64,000 bases of DNA from Ktedonobacterales bacterium. Its GTDB lineage: Bacteria; Chloroflexota; Ktedonobacteria; Ktedonobacterales; DATBGS01. The notes under the pieces were generated by a model. It was given only the letters and a program-made list of their open reading frames with translations. It had not been told where the DNA came from and ran no database searches. The translations under genes and the position numbers were made by a program. The stretch lies in the NCBI GenBank assembly GCA_036557285.1, contig DATBHW010000076.1, forward strand, positions 62,001 through 126,000, in the 5' to 3' direction. The stretch's first letter is position 1; every line of letters begins with the position of its first letter. Of this stretch, positions 52,072-61,556 are shown one piece after another.

Positions 52072-53433
52072 CTATGGACCAACGTTTTGCTGAATCCAGG
52101 TATTCACGTTCTGCGCCGCCGTATTGAAGGCATCCTGCACCGATGATCTGCCAAGCATGACGGCTAGCAGCGCGTTGGCAACCTCGGAATGGACCTTGCT
52201 GTCCGCCGCGCCATAGAAGTCAGCATGCCCGTAATCCGCGCCCTGCTGCAACACCGCCACGCCGGGGTTTTGCTGGAAGTAGGGGTCTTTCTCCAGCGAT
52301 TTGACCGTCGGCAGCGCGAACCCATCGTGCAGCACGTCGCCCTGATGCCCGGCGCCTGTCAGGAACTGAATGAGCTTCCAGGCCGCATCAGGATGCGCCG
52401 TCCCGGAATACGCTGCCCAGGCGTTGGTATAGAGCAGGTTGCCGCGCTTGCCATTGGGAGCCGAGGGAACCGGCGCAATGCCATACTGGACATCGGGGAA
52501 CGTCTGGCTCATGAAGGGGATCATCCAGCCGCCCTCAAAGGTCATTGCCACCTGCTGCTTGCCAAATGCATCACCATCCCAGCCCGCGCCAACATCACCA
52601 GGCTGCACGCCAGTCTTGTTCAGTTGGAACGACGTATAGAATGTCGCCGCGTCAATGCCCTGCTGGCTGGCGAATGCCGCCTGCTTTCCATCGTTGGACA
52701 GCATCTGGCCGCCATTGGCAAAGAGGAACGCGCCCCAGCGAGAAGTATCGGCTGGCAGCGCAATGCCATGCGTGTTGCCCTGGGTCAGCGTCTTGGCAGC
52801 GTTCTGCAAATCGCTCCACGTCCAGTTAGAAGGATCGCCCAGGCCCGCCTGCTGGAACATCGTCTTATTATAGAACAGGCCCAACGAGTTCCAGTCCTTG
52901 GCAATGCCGTAAACTGTGCCATCGGCGCAGTCAAACGGCTGCATCAGCGAGGCATAGAAATCAGAGGCGGAAACGTTATCCCGCGCCATATAAGGGCTGA
53001 GGTTCAACAGCTTGCCCGCTTTGATGTACTCCTGGGCCATACCGGGCTGGAGGTAGAAGACATCAGGCACGTTGTTACTGGCAACGTTCGCGCGCATCTT
53101 GGTTGGGTAATCACCGGGGATCACTTGCCAGGTAACTTTGATGTTCGAGTTCTGCTGCATGAACTGATTCAGCGCCTGCTGAACCAGCGCATCCTCCGCC
53201 GGGCTGGACGACCACCCTGCAACGGTCAGATTGATCTGTCCACTCTCAGAGTTGGCAGGCGAGGTATTGGTGTTTTTCGGGCAGGCATTCAGAGCATTGG
53301 CCGGACCTTTTCCGCCGCTGCCTGTACCCGAAGGCCCCCCACCGCCGCCACATGCTGCCAGCAGAACGACGAGGCTGAGCATGCCAATCATGCTCCATAC
53401 ACGCCAGAAACGCTTTTTCCGAGGCAGTCTCAT
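52072..53433 (-). CDS. sugar ABC substrate-binding lipoprotein
   Basis: The 453-residue SBP_bac_1-type protein has a lipoprotein signal (MLSLVVLLAACGG, Cys28) and a Gly-rich linker. The mature part shows INLTVAGWSSSPAEDALVQQALNQF and GDYPTKMRANVASNNVPDVFYL, and KQQVAMTFEGGWMIP, common in oligosaccharide-binding proteins. AAAGGAGCAAAACAC precedes the ATG. It captures a sugar for the MalF/MalG-type permeases; the flanking glycosidases point to a gluco-oligosaccharide. Confidence 0.94.
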   Translation of the reverse strand: MRLPRKKRFWRVWSMIGMLSLVVLLAACGGGGGPSGTGSGGKGPANALNACPKNTNTSPANSESGQINLTVAGWSSSPAEDALVQQALNQFMQQNSNIKVTWQVIPGDYPTKMRANVASNNVPDVFYLQPGMAQEYIKAGKLLNLSPYMARDNVSASDFYASLMQPFDCADGTVYGIAKDWNSLGLFYNKTMFQQAGLGDPSNWTWSDLQNAAKTLTQGNTHGIALPADTSRWGAFLFANGGQMLSNDGKQAAFASQQGIDAATFYTSFQLNKTGVQPGDVGAGWDGDAFGKQQVAMTFEGGWMIPFMSQTFPDVQYGIAPVPSAPNGKRGNLLYTNAWAAYSGTAHPDAAWKLIQFLTGAGHQGDVLHDGFALPTVKSLEKDPYFQQNPGVAVLQQGADYGHADFYGAADSKVHSEVANALLAVMLGRSSVQDAFNTAAQNVNTWIQQNVGP

Positions 53434-53610
53434 GTGTTTTGCTCCTTTGTCTGGTGCGCCGCCAGCATCGCCGGGCGCTCCTGCATATGCATGTCCTTGG
53501 GATGAGTGCTAGAGCCTTGATCTTTTCGCGTGCATCACCTCTCTTCACCTCGCCCGCCTGGAACGCAGGACACCGGGCGAGCCGCTGTTGCTGGGACGAC
53601 ATCACAACCA

Positions 53611-56073
53611 TCAGGAATATCTACACTGCCCATCCGCAGACCAGGAAACGCGCAGGTCATAATGAGTTGTTCTGCGCCTGGTTGGGGCGAGCCAGGTCTC
53701 CCGTCCTTCATATTCCGCCAGCCGCGCTGGCCGCAGGGCTACCGCTTCGCCATTCAACGTGGCATTGATGACAGAGGCTCCAACGGGTAAGACCGCGCCT
53801 AGAGAAACCTCCCAATCCGCCGCTCCAATCTCCAGGCGCACACGCAAGCCATCTGGCTCGGCCACAAGCTCAACATCCACCTCTGTATCCCCCAGAGGGA
53901 CGGCGCTCAAACGCGCTGAGGGCCAGGCGTCCGGCAGTTGTGGTACGCACATGAGATGCCGATTCGCCACATCCGGGCGCAGCCCAAAGAAGTAATGGAC
54001 AACGGGCCAGACAATACCGTAGTTCGACCAGAGCTGCAAGAAGCAGCCGCCATCGGCCCCAGCGCCCTCGTCGGTGGCATATTCGCTCAGCGTCCCTGGC
54101 ATCTGCGCGCCAAACGCCGCCATCATCCGCTGCATTGTCACCAGCGCCTCATTCGCCCGCCCATAACGCGCTTCCCCAACGGCAAGCGCGCCGGTTGGCA
54201 GGGTCATGACGCGCCGGTTCGCTGCGGCATTCAAGACCACGCCATAGGTCTCTGTCCATTCCGGCGTCTCCAAACGATCAAGCAGTTCTGCGGCCTGCGC
54301 TCGATCTGGCAGCCCGGCATCTGCCGCCAGCGCCTGCGTCATATGAAACAGCAGCCAGGGTCGGCGCAGATGCGGATCGGCCTCTGGCTGGCGATCTTCT
54401 GCCAGCGCCCGACATAGTAATGCGCTGCTGCTGCGCGCTGATGAATCAAGATTCGGCAGCGACTCAAGCCGCTGCTGAAGTGTTTCTAATTCAATGCGCG
54501 AGGCGCGCACGTCGCCAAACAGCCGTTCTGTAGGCAGCAGCCAATCTTCGCGCAGATGCCGACGCAAAGCGTCTGCCTGTGCATGCAGCCGTTTCGCCGT
54601 CTCGCTCTGGCTCAGTTCATCGGCAAGTGATCCGAGCAGGTCAAGCGCCTCCACCAGATAGGCAGCCACGTCAAGCGCCTGGAAGCCAGCAGCCATTTCA
54701 GGCGTTTCAACAATGCTGGAACCCTGCGGCGCGCGCTCGCCTGGCTCCAGGCACGCGCCTAGCGCCCACTGTTCGATGCCCTGTAAACAGAACGGGAAGA
54801 GTTCTTCAAGCAGAGCGCGATTACCAGTCCAGCGGTAGGTATGGTAGAGGGCGCGCACGAAGAGCGGCGTCTCAACCAGATTGCCGCGATGCGCCACCAG
54901 CCCATGCGAAACAATCTCATGCGCCACCGCGCCGCTCTTGTTTGCCTGCTGACTGAGCGCGGCAAGCGTGCGCAGGCTGGCGTCCGCTTCGTCGGCCTGC
55001 CCGGCGGGCAGCATGGGTAGTACGCCATAGGCCAGGTCACAGCCAAACCACCAGGGAAACTCCGGCAACCCAGCCATCGCCGCGCGGCCCACGCCAGGCA
55101 CGTCCAGCATCAACATCGAAGCCCAGGCTTTGGCCCAGGCAAACACAGCATTGAGATGCGCGTCGGGGGATTGAAGGAGACAGCGCGTAAAGGGCGCGTG
55201 GAAACGCTCTTTTGCTGCGCACTCCGCCTGCCTCAGCGAACGAGCGACGTCAGCGGTATCATCTGCGCTGCCTGAACTGGCAGCATTGCTGCCGGGCCAC
55301 GCCAGCCTGGCGAAAACCGACGACGCAGAGGTAGTATCATTGGCAGCGCCAGCGATCACAAAACGCATCTGCTTCGGATGCGTCGGCATCATCCGACAGC
55401 GATATGAGAGCGACGCGCCAATGCCGCGACCGCTGGTGCGTTCCGGCCCCCACACGTCGGCGCCAGCTCTCCAGGCTATCGGCAGTTGTGTCGCGCCAAC
55501 GCAGACCTCCCACCTGGGGTGCAGCACGTCAAGCAAGAGAACAGCGCCTGATGACGTATCATAGATCGCGGCATCACCCCCATCCGCCCAACCCAGACGC
55601 TCTTCAGCCAGCCAGGCTCCATGCAAGTCGCTGCGCATCGCCAGGCAACAAGTCAGGGTGAGCGTGTCTTTCCAGGTGGCAGTGGGCTGCCGACTCAGAG
55701 TGACATCCACGATAAGGGCAGGCTCATCAGGCACAATCCATTCGCGTCGCTCCACTGCAATGCCCAGGGCTGGCAGCGCGTAGCTGAGCGTCACGCCATC
55801 CGTAGACATCCGCCAGGTATCAGGAGCCGTGAGCCACTGCACAGTCTGCCCACGCGCCCGCAGCCCCAGCCAGTATCCATCCAGCAGCTTGAGCGGCGGC
55901 GACCAGACACCGCCCATCTCCTGGGGCTGATGCGACCCGTGATCGGGAAATCCCCCGGCCAGCGTCGCCACGCTGTACAGGCGTGTGCCGCAGACAGCGT
56001 ACCAGCGCCGACTATCAACGGGCGTCTCAAGATATGGCTGAGCGGCGTCTCCGCAAAGGGACGTACCGGCCAT
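53611..56073 (-). CDS. six-hairpin glycosidase (debranching/trehalase-like)
   Basis: The 820-residue protein has an N-terminal beta-sandwich of about 280 residues, then an alpha/alpha-barrel domain (GLPEFPWWFGCDLAYGVLPML near 360, VETPLFVRALYHTYRWTGN near 430, GTLSEYATDEGAGADGGCFLQLWSNYGIVWPV near 715) and a small C-terminal beta domain. The Asp in GCDLAYG and the Glu in GTLSEYA are candidate catalytic acids. It resembles debranching-type alpha-glycosidases rather than a specific GH family that I can name. AGGAGATACT precedes ATG 56073; the longer frame from 56166 lacks a site. It follows LacI by 110 bp and precedes the SBP gene. Confidence 0.8.
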   Translation of the reverse strand: MAGTSLCGDAAQPYLETPVDSRRWYAVCGTRLYSVATLAGGFPDHGSHQPQEMGGVWSPPLKLLDGYWLGLRARGQTVQWLTAPDTWRMSTDGVTLSYALPALGIAVERREWIVPDEPALIVDVTLSRQPTATWKDTLTLTCCLAMRSDLHGAWLAEERLGWADGGDAAIYDTSSGAVLLLDVLHPRWEVCVGATQLPIAWRAGADVWGPERTSGRGIGASLSYRCRMMPTHPKQMRFVIAGAANDTTSASSVFARLAWPGSNAASSGSADDTADVARSLRQAECAAKERFHAPFTRCLLQSPDAHLNAVFAWAKAWASMLMLDVPGVGRAAMAGLPEFPWWFGCDLAYGVLPMLPAGQADEADASLRTLAALSQQANKSGAVAHEIVSHGLVAHRGNLVETPLFVRALYHTYRWTGNRALLEELFPFCLQGIEQWALGACLEPGERAPQGSSIVETPEMAAGFQALDVAAYLVEALDLLGSLADELSQSETAKRLHAQADALRRHLREDWLLPTERLFGDVRASRIELETLQQRLESLPNLDSSARSSSALLCRALAEDRQPEADPHLRRPWLLFHMTQALAADAGLPDRAQAAELLDRLETPEWTETYGVVLNAAANRRVMTLPTGALAVGEARYGRANEALVTMQRMMAAFGAQMPGTLSEYATDEGAGADGGCFLQLWSNYGIVWPVVHYFFGLRPDVANRHLMCVPQLPDAWPSARLSAVPLGDTEVDVELVAEPDGLRVRLEIGAADWEVSLGAVLPVGASVINATLNGEAVALRPARLAEYEGRETWLAPTRRRTTHYDLRVSWSADGQCRYS

Positions 56074-56182
56074 AGTATCTCCTGCATTACTCAAGGTGCT
56101 ATCGGCAGAAACAGATCGTTCGTCTTCCGGTTTCGCTGGCCCGCCACAAGGCCAAAGGGTACGCAAGAGTCTGGTTGAGCAG

Positions 56183-57265
56183 TCAGGAGCCTTGGGTTGA
56201 GGCTCGCACCATCAGTTCGGGTTGCAATAAAAGATGCTTTTCTGTCAGCGGCGCTCCTGCCAGCAGGTCTATGAGCAACTGCACTAACAAATGCCCGACG
56301 TAATTAATCGGCTGTCGCAAAGTCGTCAGAGGTGGCGTCAGATAGGTTCCCAGGCCCACACCGTCAAAGCCCATCACCGCAAAGTCCCGCCCAATGGTCT
56401 GGCCCGCATCGCTGGCCGCGCGCATTGCGCCGACAGCCAGCACATCGCTGATAGCGAAAACGGCTGTGGGAGGCATCTCCTGCCTCAGCAAATGCTGAAT
56501 AAGCGCGTAGCCATCTTCTTGAGACAGCCCGCCGGGCAGACACAGCCCTGGATCATACGGGATATTCGCTTTTTCGAGGGCATCGCGGTAGCCAGCGCGG
56601 CGATCTTGCTCCCAGAAATAGGTATTGCCGCCCCCAATAAACGCGATGCGCCGATGGCCCAGGCTGATCAGATGCTCTGTCCCAATCAGCGCGCCCATGC
56701 GGTTATCAACCTCCACCCAGGGATGGGGATAGCGGCGCGCGTCACGCAGTTCTTCAGCAGGCCGCCCGAACAAGACATGCGGATAGCGGCGCGCGCTCAG
56801 ATAGTCCAGGCGTGGGTCGCTAGGGCGCAGATCGGTCAGGATAAAGCCGTCGGCGTGATGCCCACCTAGAATGCGCTTGTAGACGTTGAGTTCAAACTCA
56901 CCCTCTTCAGCGCGCGCCAGCAGCACATCATAATGGCGGCTGGCCGCCTCACTGGTAATACCTGCCAGCAGTTCAACAAGAAAAGGGTCGGTTCCCCCAG
57001 CACTCAAATTGAGGGCGCGCAAGGAAAGAGCAATGGTATCGGTCTGCGCTCGATTCAATCGCCTGGCGCTGGCATTAGGTACGTAGTTGAGCTGCGCAGC
57101 CAGCCGCTGAATGCGCTGGCTGGTCACGCTGCCGATGGCTGGATCGCCACGCAAAGCGCGAGAAGCAGTTGATTTATTCACGCCAGCGGCGTGCGCAATT
57201 TGCGCCAGGGTTGGTCGTGCAACCAGTTGCTTTGCATCTGGTGGGCTGGAGACCTTGTTTGTCAT
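56183..57265 (-). CDS. LacI-family transcriptional repressor
   Basis: The 360-residue protein begins with a LacI helix-turn-helix (PTLAQIAHAAGVNKSTASRALRGD) and hinge helix (NYVPNASARRLNRAQ), then the periplasmic-binding-protein-like sensor (LGHRRIAFIGGGNTYFWEQDRRAGYRDAL, and FAVMGFDGVGLGTYLTPPLTT). GCAGGAGCGACGCC precedes ATG 57265; a longer frame runs into the operator. A LacI-type operator overlaps its own promoter, so it autoregulates. It leads the oligosaccharide operon and probably senses the transported sugar. Confidence 0.94.
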   Translation of the reverse strand: MTNKVSSPPDAKQLVARPTLAQIAHAAGVNKSTASRALRGDPAIGSVTSQRIQRLAAQLNYVPNASARRLNRAQTDTIALSLRALNLSAGGTDPFLVELLAGITSEAASRHYDVLLARAEEGEFELNVYKRILGGHHADGFILTDLRPSDPRLDYLSARRYPHVLFGRPAEELRDARRYPHPWVEVDNRMGALIGTEHLISLGHRRIAFIGGGNTYFWEQDRRAGYRDALEKANIPYDPGLCLPGGLSQEDGYALIQHLLRQEMPPTAVFAISDVLAVGAMRAASDAGQTIGRDFAVMGFDGVGLGTYLTPPLTTLRQPINYVGHLLVQLLIDLLAGAPLTEKHLLLQPELMVRASTQGS

Positions 57266-57332
57266 GGCGTCGCTCCTGCAAAAATGAGGGTCGCAGGGAA
57301 TGACAGGGCGCATTCGTTTGTTACGGTACTTA

Positions 57333-57378
57333 TGCAACCGGTTGCACTATTTATAACATGGCAGAGTCGTTCTGTCAA
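57333..57378 (-). promoter_or_regulatory. LacI promoter with overlapping LacI-type operator
   Basis: On the minus strand TTGACA (57378-57373), a 17-base spacer and TATAAA (57355-57350) form a near-consensus promoter. The perfect palindrome TGCAACCGGTTGCA (57333-57346) covers the expected start of transcription. It has the CG-centred form bound by LacI/GalR-family proteins. I found no second copy near the other genes of the operon. Confidence 0.88.
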
Positions 57379-57479
57379 GGGGTCTTCAATCCACATGATG
57401 GCCTGGATATGGTAGGCTGATGATGCTCCTCATCCAGAAGCGAACACACACACCTGATAAGAGGAACCAGGAGGCGCCT

Positions 57480-58565
57480 ATGGCGGAAACGCTGCGACTA
57501 CGGGACATGGGCGTGAGTATTGGAAGTCTGCCAATCGGCCCATCAAACACCTTGACCGACGTGCCGGGCGTGCGCGTTGGACATCGGACACTGATCCAGG
57601 GCCAGAATGTGCGCACTGGCGTCACAGCTATCTGGCCCCATGATGGCAACTCGCTCTCTGAGAGAGTCTATGCAGGTATTCACGCGCTCAATGGCTATGG
57701 TGAAATGACCTGCCGCTCGGTCATCGAGGAATGGGGATTGCTCTCCACGCCTATTGTCCTGACCGGCACATCTGGCGTGGGCATGGCTCAGCACGCCACA
57801 ACCCGCTACCTCGCGCAACGCTATCCAGAGCAAGCGCGAGATGAAATCCCTCTGGCCGTTGTGGCCGAGTGCGACGATGGCTTTCTGCATGACCACCTGA
57901 CCTTCGCCGTCAGCGAAGCCGATGTCTGGTCCGCGCTGGATGAGGCCAGTACCGCTCCAGTGGTTGAGGGCTGTGTCGGCGCGGGTACGGGCATGCAGCT
58001 TTTCCAGTTCAAGGGCGGCATCGGCTCTTCTTCGCGGGTCGTCGTCACTGCGGCGGGAACGTTTACCGTTGGCGTGCTGGTGGAAACCAACTTCGGCACA
58101 CGCCCGCGCCTGACTGTCGCTGGTGTGCGCGTCGGGCCGACACTCACCGATATGCTGCCAGAAACGCCAGAGGCCGATGGCTCCTGTATCGTCATTGTTG
58201 CCACCGACGCGCCCCTGCACGCCCACACGCTGCGCCGCATGGCCCAGCGCGCTGGCCTGGGTCTGGCGCGCACCGGATCGGTGGCAGGCGATGGCAGCGG
58301 CGAAATCATCCTGGCCTTCTCAACGGCCCAGCGCATCCCATACCACGTACCAGAAGGCCGCCTTCAGATCAGCGTCCTGGCCGAAGGAAGCTATGGTAAC
58401 ATCGGGCTGAATACTCTCTTCGGCGCGGTGGTTGATGCCACCGAGGAGGCGGTTCTCAACGCGCTGCTCATGGCAACCACCATGACCGGGCGCAGCGACC
58501 ATATCGTTCACGCCGTCCCCCATGACCGTCTGCGAGGGTTGCTCAAAGGTATCACCCAGGCATAA
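57480..58565 (+). CDS. P1-family (DmpA/S58) aminopeptidase
   Basis: The 361-residue Ntn-hydrolase-like protein shows TDVPGVRVGH near residue 23, TGTSGVGMAQHA near 99 and GGIGSSSRVV near 180, where DmpA-type proenzymes cut themselves and expose the Ser nucleophile. The family includes L-aminopeptidase/D-esterase and beta-peptidyl aminopeptidases. AGGAGGCGCCT precedes ATG 57480. It starts 100 bp from the LacI operator on the other strand and is followed 20 bp later by a nitroreductase gene. No signal peptide. Confidence 0.9.
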   Translation: MAETLRLRDMGVSIGSLPIGPSNTLTDVPGVRVGHRTLIQGQNVRTGVTAIWPHDGNSLSERVYAGIHALNGYGEMTCRSVIEEWGLLSTPIVLTGTSGVGMAQHATTRYLAQRYPEQARDEIPLAVVAECDDGFLHDHLTFAVSEADVWSALDEASTAPVVEGCVGAGTGMQLFQFKGGIGSSSRVVVTAAGTFTVGVLVETNFGTRPRLTVAGVRVGPTLTDMLPETPEADGSCIVIVATDAPLHAHTLRRMAQRAGLGLARTGSVAGDGSGEIILAFSTAQRIPYHVPEGRLQISVLAEGSYGNIGLNTLFGAVVDATEEAVLNALLMATTMTGRSDHIVHAVPHDRLRGLLKGITQA

Positions 58566-58585
58566 TCTTATTTTAGGAGCAAGAT

Positions 58586-59176
58586 ATGGAATTAAGTGAA
58601 GTAGTGCGCAAGCGGCGCATGGTGCGCCATTTCACCCCTGAGCCTGTCACGCCTGAAGTCATCGAGCGCATGCTCGATCTGGCGCGGCATGCTCCCAGCG
58701 CCGGGTTCACGCAAGGCCAATCGTTCATCATCGTCACGCGCCCCGAATTGAAACGCGAGATCGCCCGGCTCTGTGGCGAGGAGGGATATGTCGCGGGCGG
58801 CTTCCACCCGTTCATCTCCGAAGCGCCGGTGCTGGTGATCGCCTGCACCAGCGAGGCCACCTATCATCGGCGCTATCAGGCCGCTGATAAGCTCCAAGAG
58901 GATGGCACAGAGATCGAATGGCCTGTACCCTACTGGCATATGGACATTGGCTGCGCCGTCATGATTCTGCTGCTGGCAGCCGTCAATGAAGGGCTGGCGG
59001 CAGGCTTTGCGGGCAGCCACGACCTGGATGCCCTGCGCCGCCTGCTGGATATGCCCGCCGCAGTCACGCCAGTAGGCGTCATTCCCATCGGCCATCGCGC
59101 GCCGGATGTGCCTTCGCCCTCGCTCAAACGAGGCCGCACTCCCGACGCCGACTACATCCACCGCGAGCAGTGGTGA
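58586..59176 (+). CDS. nitroreductase-family FMN oxidoreductase
   Basis: The 196-residue protein has the family's N-terminal VVRKRRMVRHFTPEPVTPE with FMN-binding Arg residues, APSAGFTQGQSF near 40, and the C-terminal PVGVIPIGHRAPDVPSPSLKRG. It would reduce a nitro compound, quinone or unsaturated carbonyl with NAD(P)H. Most family members are dimers with FMN at the interface. AGGAGCAAGAT precedes the ATG. It is between a peptidase and a threonine-synthase-like gene in a probable operon. Confidence 0.9.
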   Translation: MELSEVVRKRRMVRHFTPEPVTPEVIERMLDLARHAPSAGFTQGQSFIIVTRPELKREIARLCGEEGYVAGGFHPFISEAPVLVIACTSEATYHRRYQAADKLQEDGTEIEWPVPYWHMDIGCAVMILLLAAVNEGLAAGFAGSHDLDALRRLLDMPAAVTPVGVIPIGHRAPDVPSPSLKRGRTPDADYIHREQW

Positions 59177-59187
59177 TTGCTTGTACC

Positions 59188-60336
59188 ATGCGTGTTCACC
59201 TGCTTTGCAGCGCCTGCGGGCGCGAACATGATCCCGCCAGCCTGATCTGGCGCTGCCCCTGCGGCGGTCTGCTCGACCTGCCGGAGTTTGAGGCGCGTTT
59301 CCTACTGGAGCGCATCCAATCGCGCCCGCCGAGCTTGTGGCGCTATCGTGAAGCCCTCCCGTTCGCGCCTGACTCTACCGGCTGGCAAGATGTAACGATG
59401 GGCGAAGGCTTCACGCCGCTGATCCCCATGACGCCCGAAACGCCAGGCGTCCTCCTGAAAGTGGAATATCAGATGCCGACGCTCTCATTCAAGGATCGCG
59501 GCGCGGCGGTGCTGGTCGCCAGAGCCAGAGAGCTAGGGGTGAAGCGGATGATAGCCGACAGCAGCGGCAACGCTGGAACCGCTATCGCCGCCTATGCTGC
59601 CCGCGCCGGAATTGCCTGCGACGTGTACGTGCCTGCCAGCGCCTCAACCAAAAAGCTCCGACAGATCGCGGCGCATGGCGCTGCCGTTCATGCCATCCCC
59701 GGTAGCCGCGAAGATACCGCAGCGGCGGCCATCGCGGCAGTGGAACGCGAGCAGGTCTTTTACGCCAGCCACGTCTATCAGCCCTTCTTCTTCCAGGGCA
59801 CGAAAACCTACGCCTTCGAGATTTGGGAGCAGCTTGGCGGCAGCGCCCCCGATACGCTGGTCCTGCCAGTGGGCAACGGCACGCTCGTCCTGGGGGTGTA
59901 TTACGGTTTCAGAGACTTGTTGCGCGCCGGGCTGATCGAGCGCCTGCCGCGCATTCTCGCTGTTCAGGCGGCTGGCTGCGCGCCGCTGGCGCAAGCCTTT
60001 GCGCGAGGCGAAGACACAGCCGCGCCGGTCATCAATACCGGAACCGAAGCCGAGGGCATCGCCATTGCCGCGCCCGCTCGCAGCCGCCAGATTCTGGCCG
60101 CCGTCCGCGAGACGCGCGGCCTCATCATCACCGTTTCAGACGCCGCTATCGAACAGGCCAGAAGCGCCCTGGCGCTGCGCGGCTTCTACGTCGAGCCAAC
60201 CGCCGCCGCGCCCTACGCGGGCCTGGTGGAATATATCAGCAGCAATCTGCTCAGCGTGGCATCCAGCAGCAGCCTGCTCCCCAAAGGGGAGCAGGTGATC
60301 GTTCCGCTCTGCGGCGCAGGGCTGAAGACTGGTTGA
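59188..60336 (+). CDS. threonine-synthase-like PLP enzyme
   Basis: The 382-residue fold-type II PLP protein has an N-terminal zinc-ribbon-like segment (LLCSACGREHD, then RCPCGG), the PLP lysine in LSFKDRGAAVL near 110 and the glycine/asparagine loop DSSGNAGTAIAAYAARAG near 133. These fit bacterial threonine synthase (O-phosphohomoserine to threonine); related beta-replacing enzymes are possible. ATG 59188 has no good ribosome site; GTG codons at 59170 and 59173 are alternatives overlapping the nitroreductase stop. No other threonine-pathway gene is near, and the downstream neighbour is convergent. Confidence 0.85.
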   Translation: MRVHLLCSACGREHDPASLIWRCPCGGLLDLPEFEARFLLERIQSRPPSLWRYREALPFAPDSTGWQDVTMGEGFTPLIPMTPETPGVLLKVEYQMPTLSFKDRGAAVLVARARELGVKRMIADSSGNAGTAIAAYAARAGIACDVYVPASASTKKLRQIAAHGAAVHAIPGSREDTAAAAIAAVEREQVFYASHVYQPFFFQGTKTYAFEIWEQLGGSAPDTLVLPVGNGTLVLGVYYGFRDLLRAGLIERLPRILAVQAAGCAPLAQAFARGEDTAAPVINTGTEAEGIAIAAPARSRQILAAVRETRGLIITVSDAAIEQARSALALRGFYVEPTAAAPYAGLVEYISSNLLSVASSSSLLPKGEQVIVPLCGAGLKTG

Positions 60337-60351
60337 TATACTCAAGCGGCC

Positions 60352-61398
60352 TTAGCGCAGCCGGGCCTCAGCAACGCTGCGCGCAGCAGCGGCAGTACTA
60401 ATGTTCTGTTCCGCTGCCAAAGCAAAGATCTGACGCAGGGCTTGCTCGATGCCCTGAATCACGCGGTCGTTGGCTTCGGCCTCGGACCAGCCCATCGTTT
60501 CCATGCCGACAATCGCCAGCGCGCCGCCCACGTTCACAACAAAATCAGGCGCGTAGAGAATCTGCCGCTCCCGCAGCAGTTCGCCGTCTTCCGGGCGGGC
60601 AAGCTGATTATTGGCCGAGCCAACCACCGCCCCACACTTCAGGCGCGGAATCGTCTGCTGATTCAGGATGCCGCCCAACGCGCAGGGGGCAAAAATATCG
60701 CAGGGCGTCTCATAGGCCGCGTCAGCAGGAACATAGGGGATATTCACCTCATCGCGGAAATGGCGAATGGCTGTCTCGTCTACATCGCTGAACAGCGCCT
60801 CTGCTCCAGCCTCGCGCAGCAGATGAATCAGCCGCCCGCCGACGCTCCCCGCGCCCTGCACCAACACGCGCCTGCCCGCCAGCGAAGCATTGCCGAAGAG
60901 CCGCTCGCAGACGACACCCATACCATGCAGCACGCCAAGGGCCGTTGCCGGTCCAGAATCGCCAGCGCCGCCTGCCTGAACAGTCCTCCCGAACACGTAG
61001 GGCGCGCCAGTTTCGGCGATGATGTCCATATCGGCTGATGATGTGCCGACATCCGGCCCTGTTACGAACATCCCTCCAAGCTGAGAAATGAGCGTTCCAT
61101 AGCGCCGCAGCAGGTCTGCTCGCGCCTGCGGGGCAAGGCCCGGCGGGACAGCGATCACCGCTTTGCCGCCGCCACGCGACATATCGGCGCAGGCAAACTT
61201 GTAGCTCATCCCCCTGGCAAGCTCCAGCGCGTCAGCCAGCGCAGCTTCCATCGTGGGATACGACTTCATGCGCGTTCCGCCGCCCGCTGGCCCTCGGCGC
61301 GTCGAGTGAATCGCAATCATCATCCAGGCTCCCGTAGGCTGGTCAAACTCGATAATGACCCGCTCGCCATCCCAGGCTTTGAGCAAAGCTTCCATCAT
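60352..61398 (-). CDS. leucine/phenylalanine dehydrogenase-like amino-acid dehydrogenase
   Basis: The 348-residue Glu/Leu/Phe/Val dehydrogenase has the substrate lysine region ELARGMSYKFACADMSRGGGKAVI with Lys67 and catalytic Lys79, TGPDVGTSSADMD near 114 and the NAD-binding VLVQGAGSVGGRLI near 178. The size and motif order match leucine dehydrogenase, which deaminates branched-chain amino acids to 2-oxo acids. AGGAGGTA directly precedes two adjacent ATGs; the second (61395) has better spacing. It diverges from a Rieske oxygenase gene. Confidence 0.92.
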   Translation of the reverse strand: MMEALLKAWDGERVIIEFDQPTGAWMMIAIHSTRRGPAGGGTRMKSYPTMEAALADALELARGMSYKFACADMSRGGGKAVIAVPPGLAPQARADLLRRYGTLISQLGGMFVTGPDVGTSSADMDIIAETGAPYVFGRTVQAGGAGDSGPATALGVLHGMGVVCERLFGNASLAGRRVLVQGAGSVGGRLIHLLREAGAEALFSDVDETAIRHFRDEVNIPYVPADAAYETPCDIFAPCALGGILNQQTIPRLKCGAVVGSANNQLARPEDGELLRERQILYAPDFVVNVGGALAIVGMETMGWSEAEANDRVIQGIEQALRQIFALAAEQNISTAAAARSVAEARLR

Positions 61399-61556
61399 TA
61401 CCTCCTATATTACTTGCTCTGTGTCGCAGAACAGGTTATATTCCCGCTGCCGCTTCAGGCAGAGCCAACCCTGTATCCGGCCCATGCTTGCCCTTGCAAG
61501 AGCCGCCAGAAAAAGATACCATACACCATAACCGGACTTTATTGGAAGGGGGAGAC

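Noticed and set aside
52189-53505. 438-codon plus-strand open frame opposite the sugar-binding protein gene
   Set aside because: The minus strand has a lipoprotein signal, SBP motifs and operon context; the plus frame has none of these.
53434-53610. A second LacI operator before the sugar-binding protein gene
   Set aside because: Only TGCATATGCA is found, which lacks the CG centre and matches the TGCAACCGGTTGCA site poorly.
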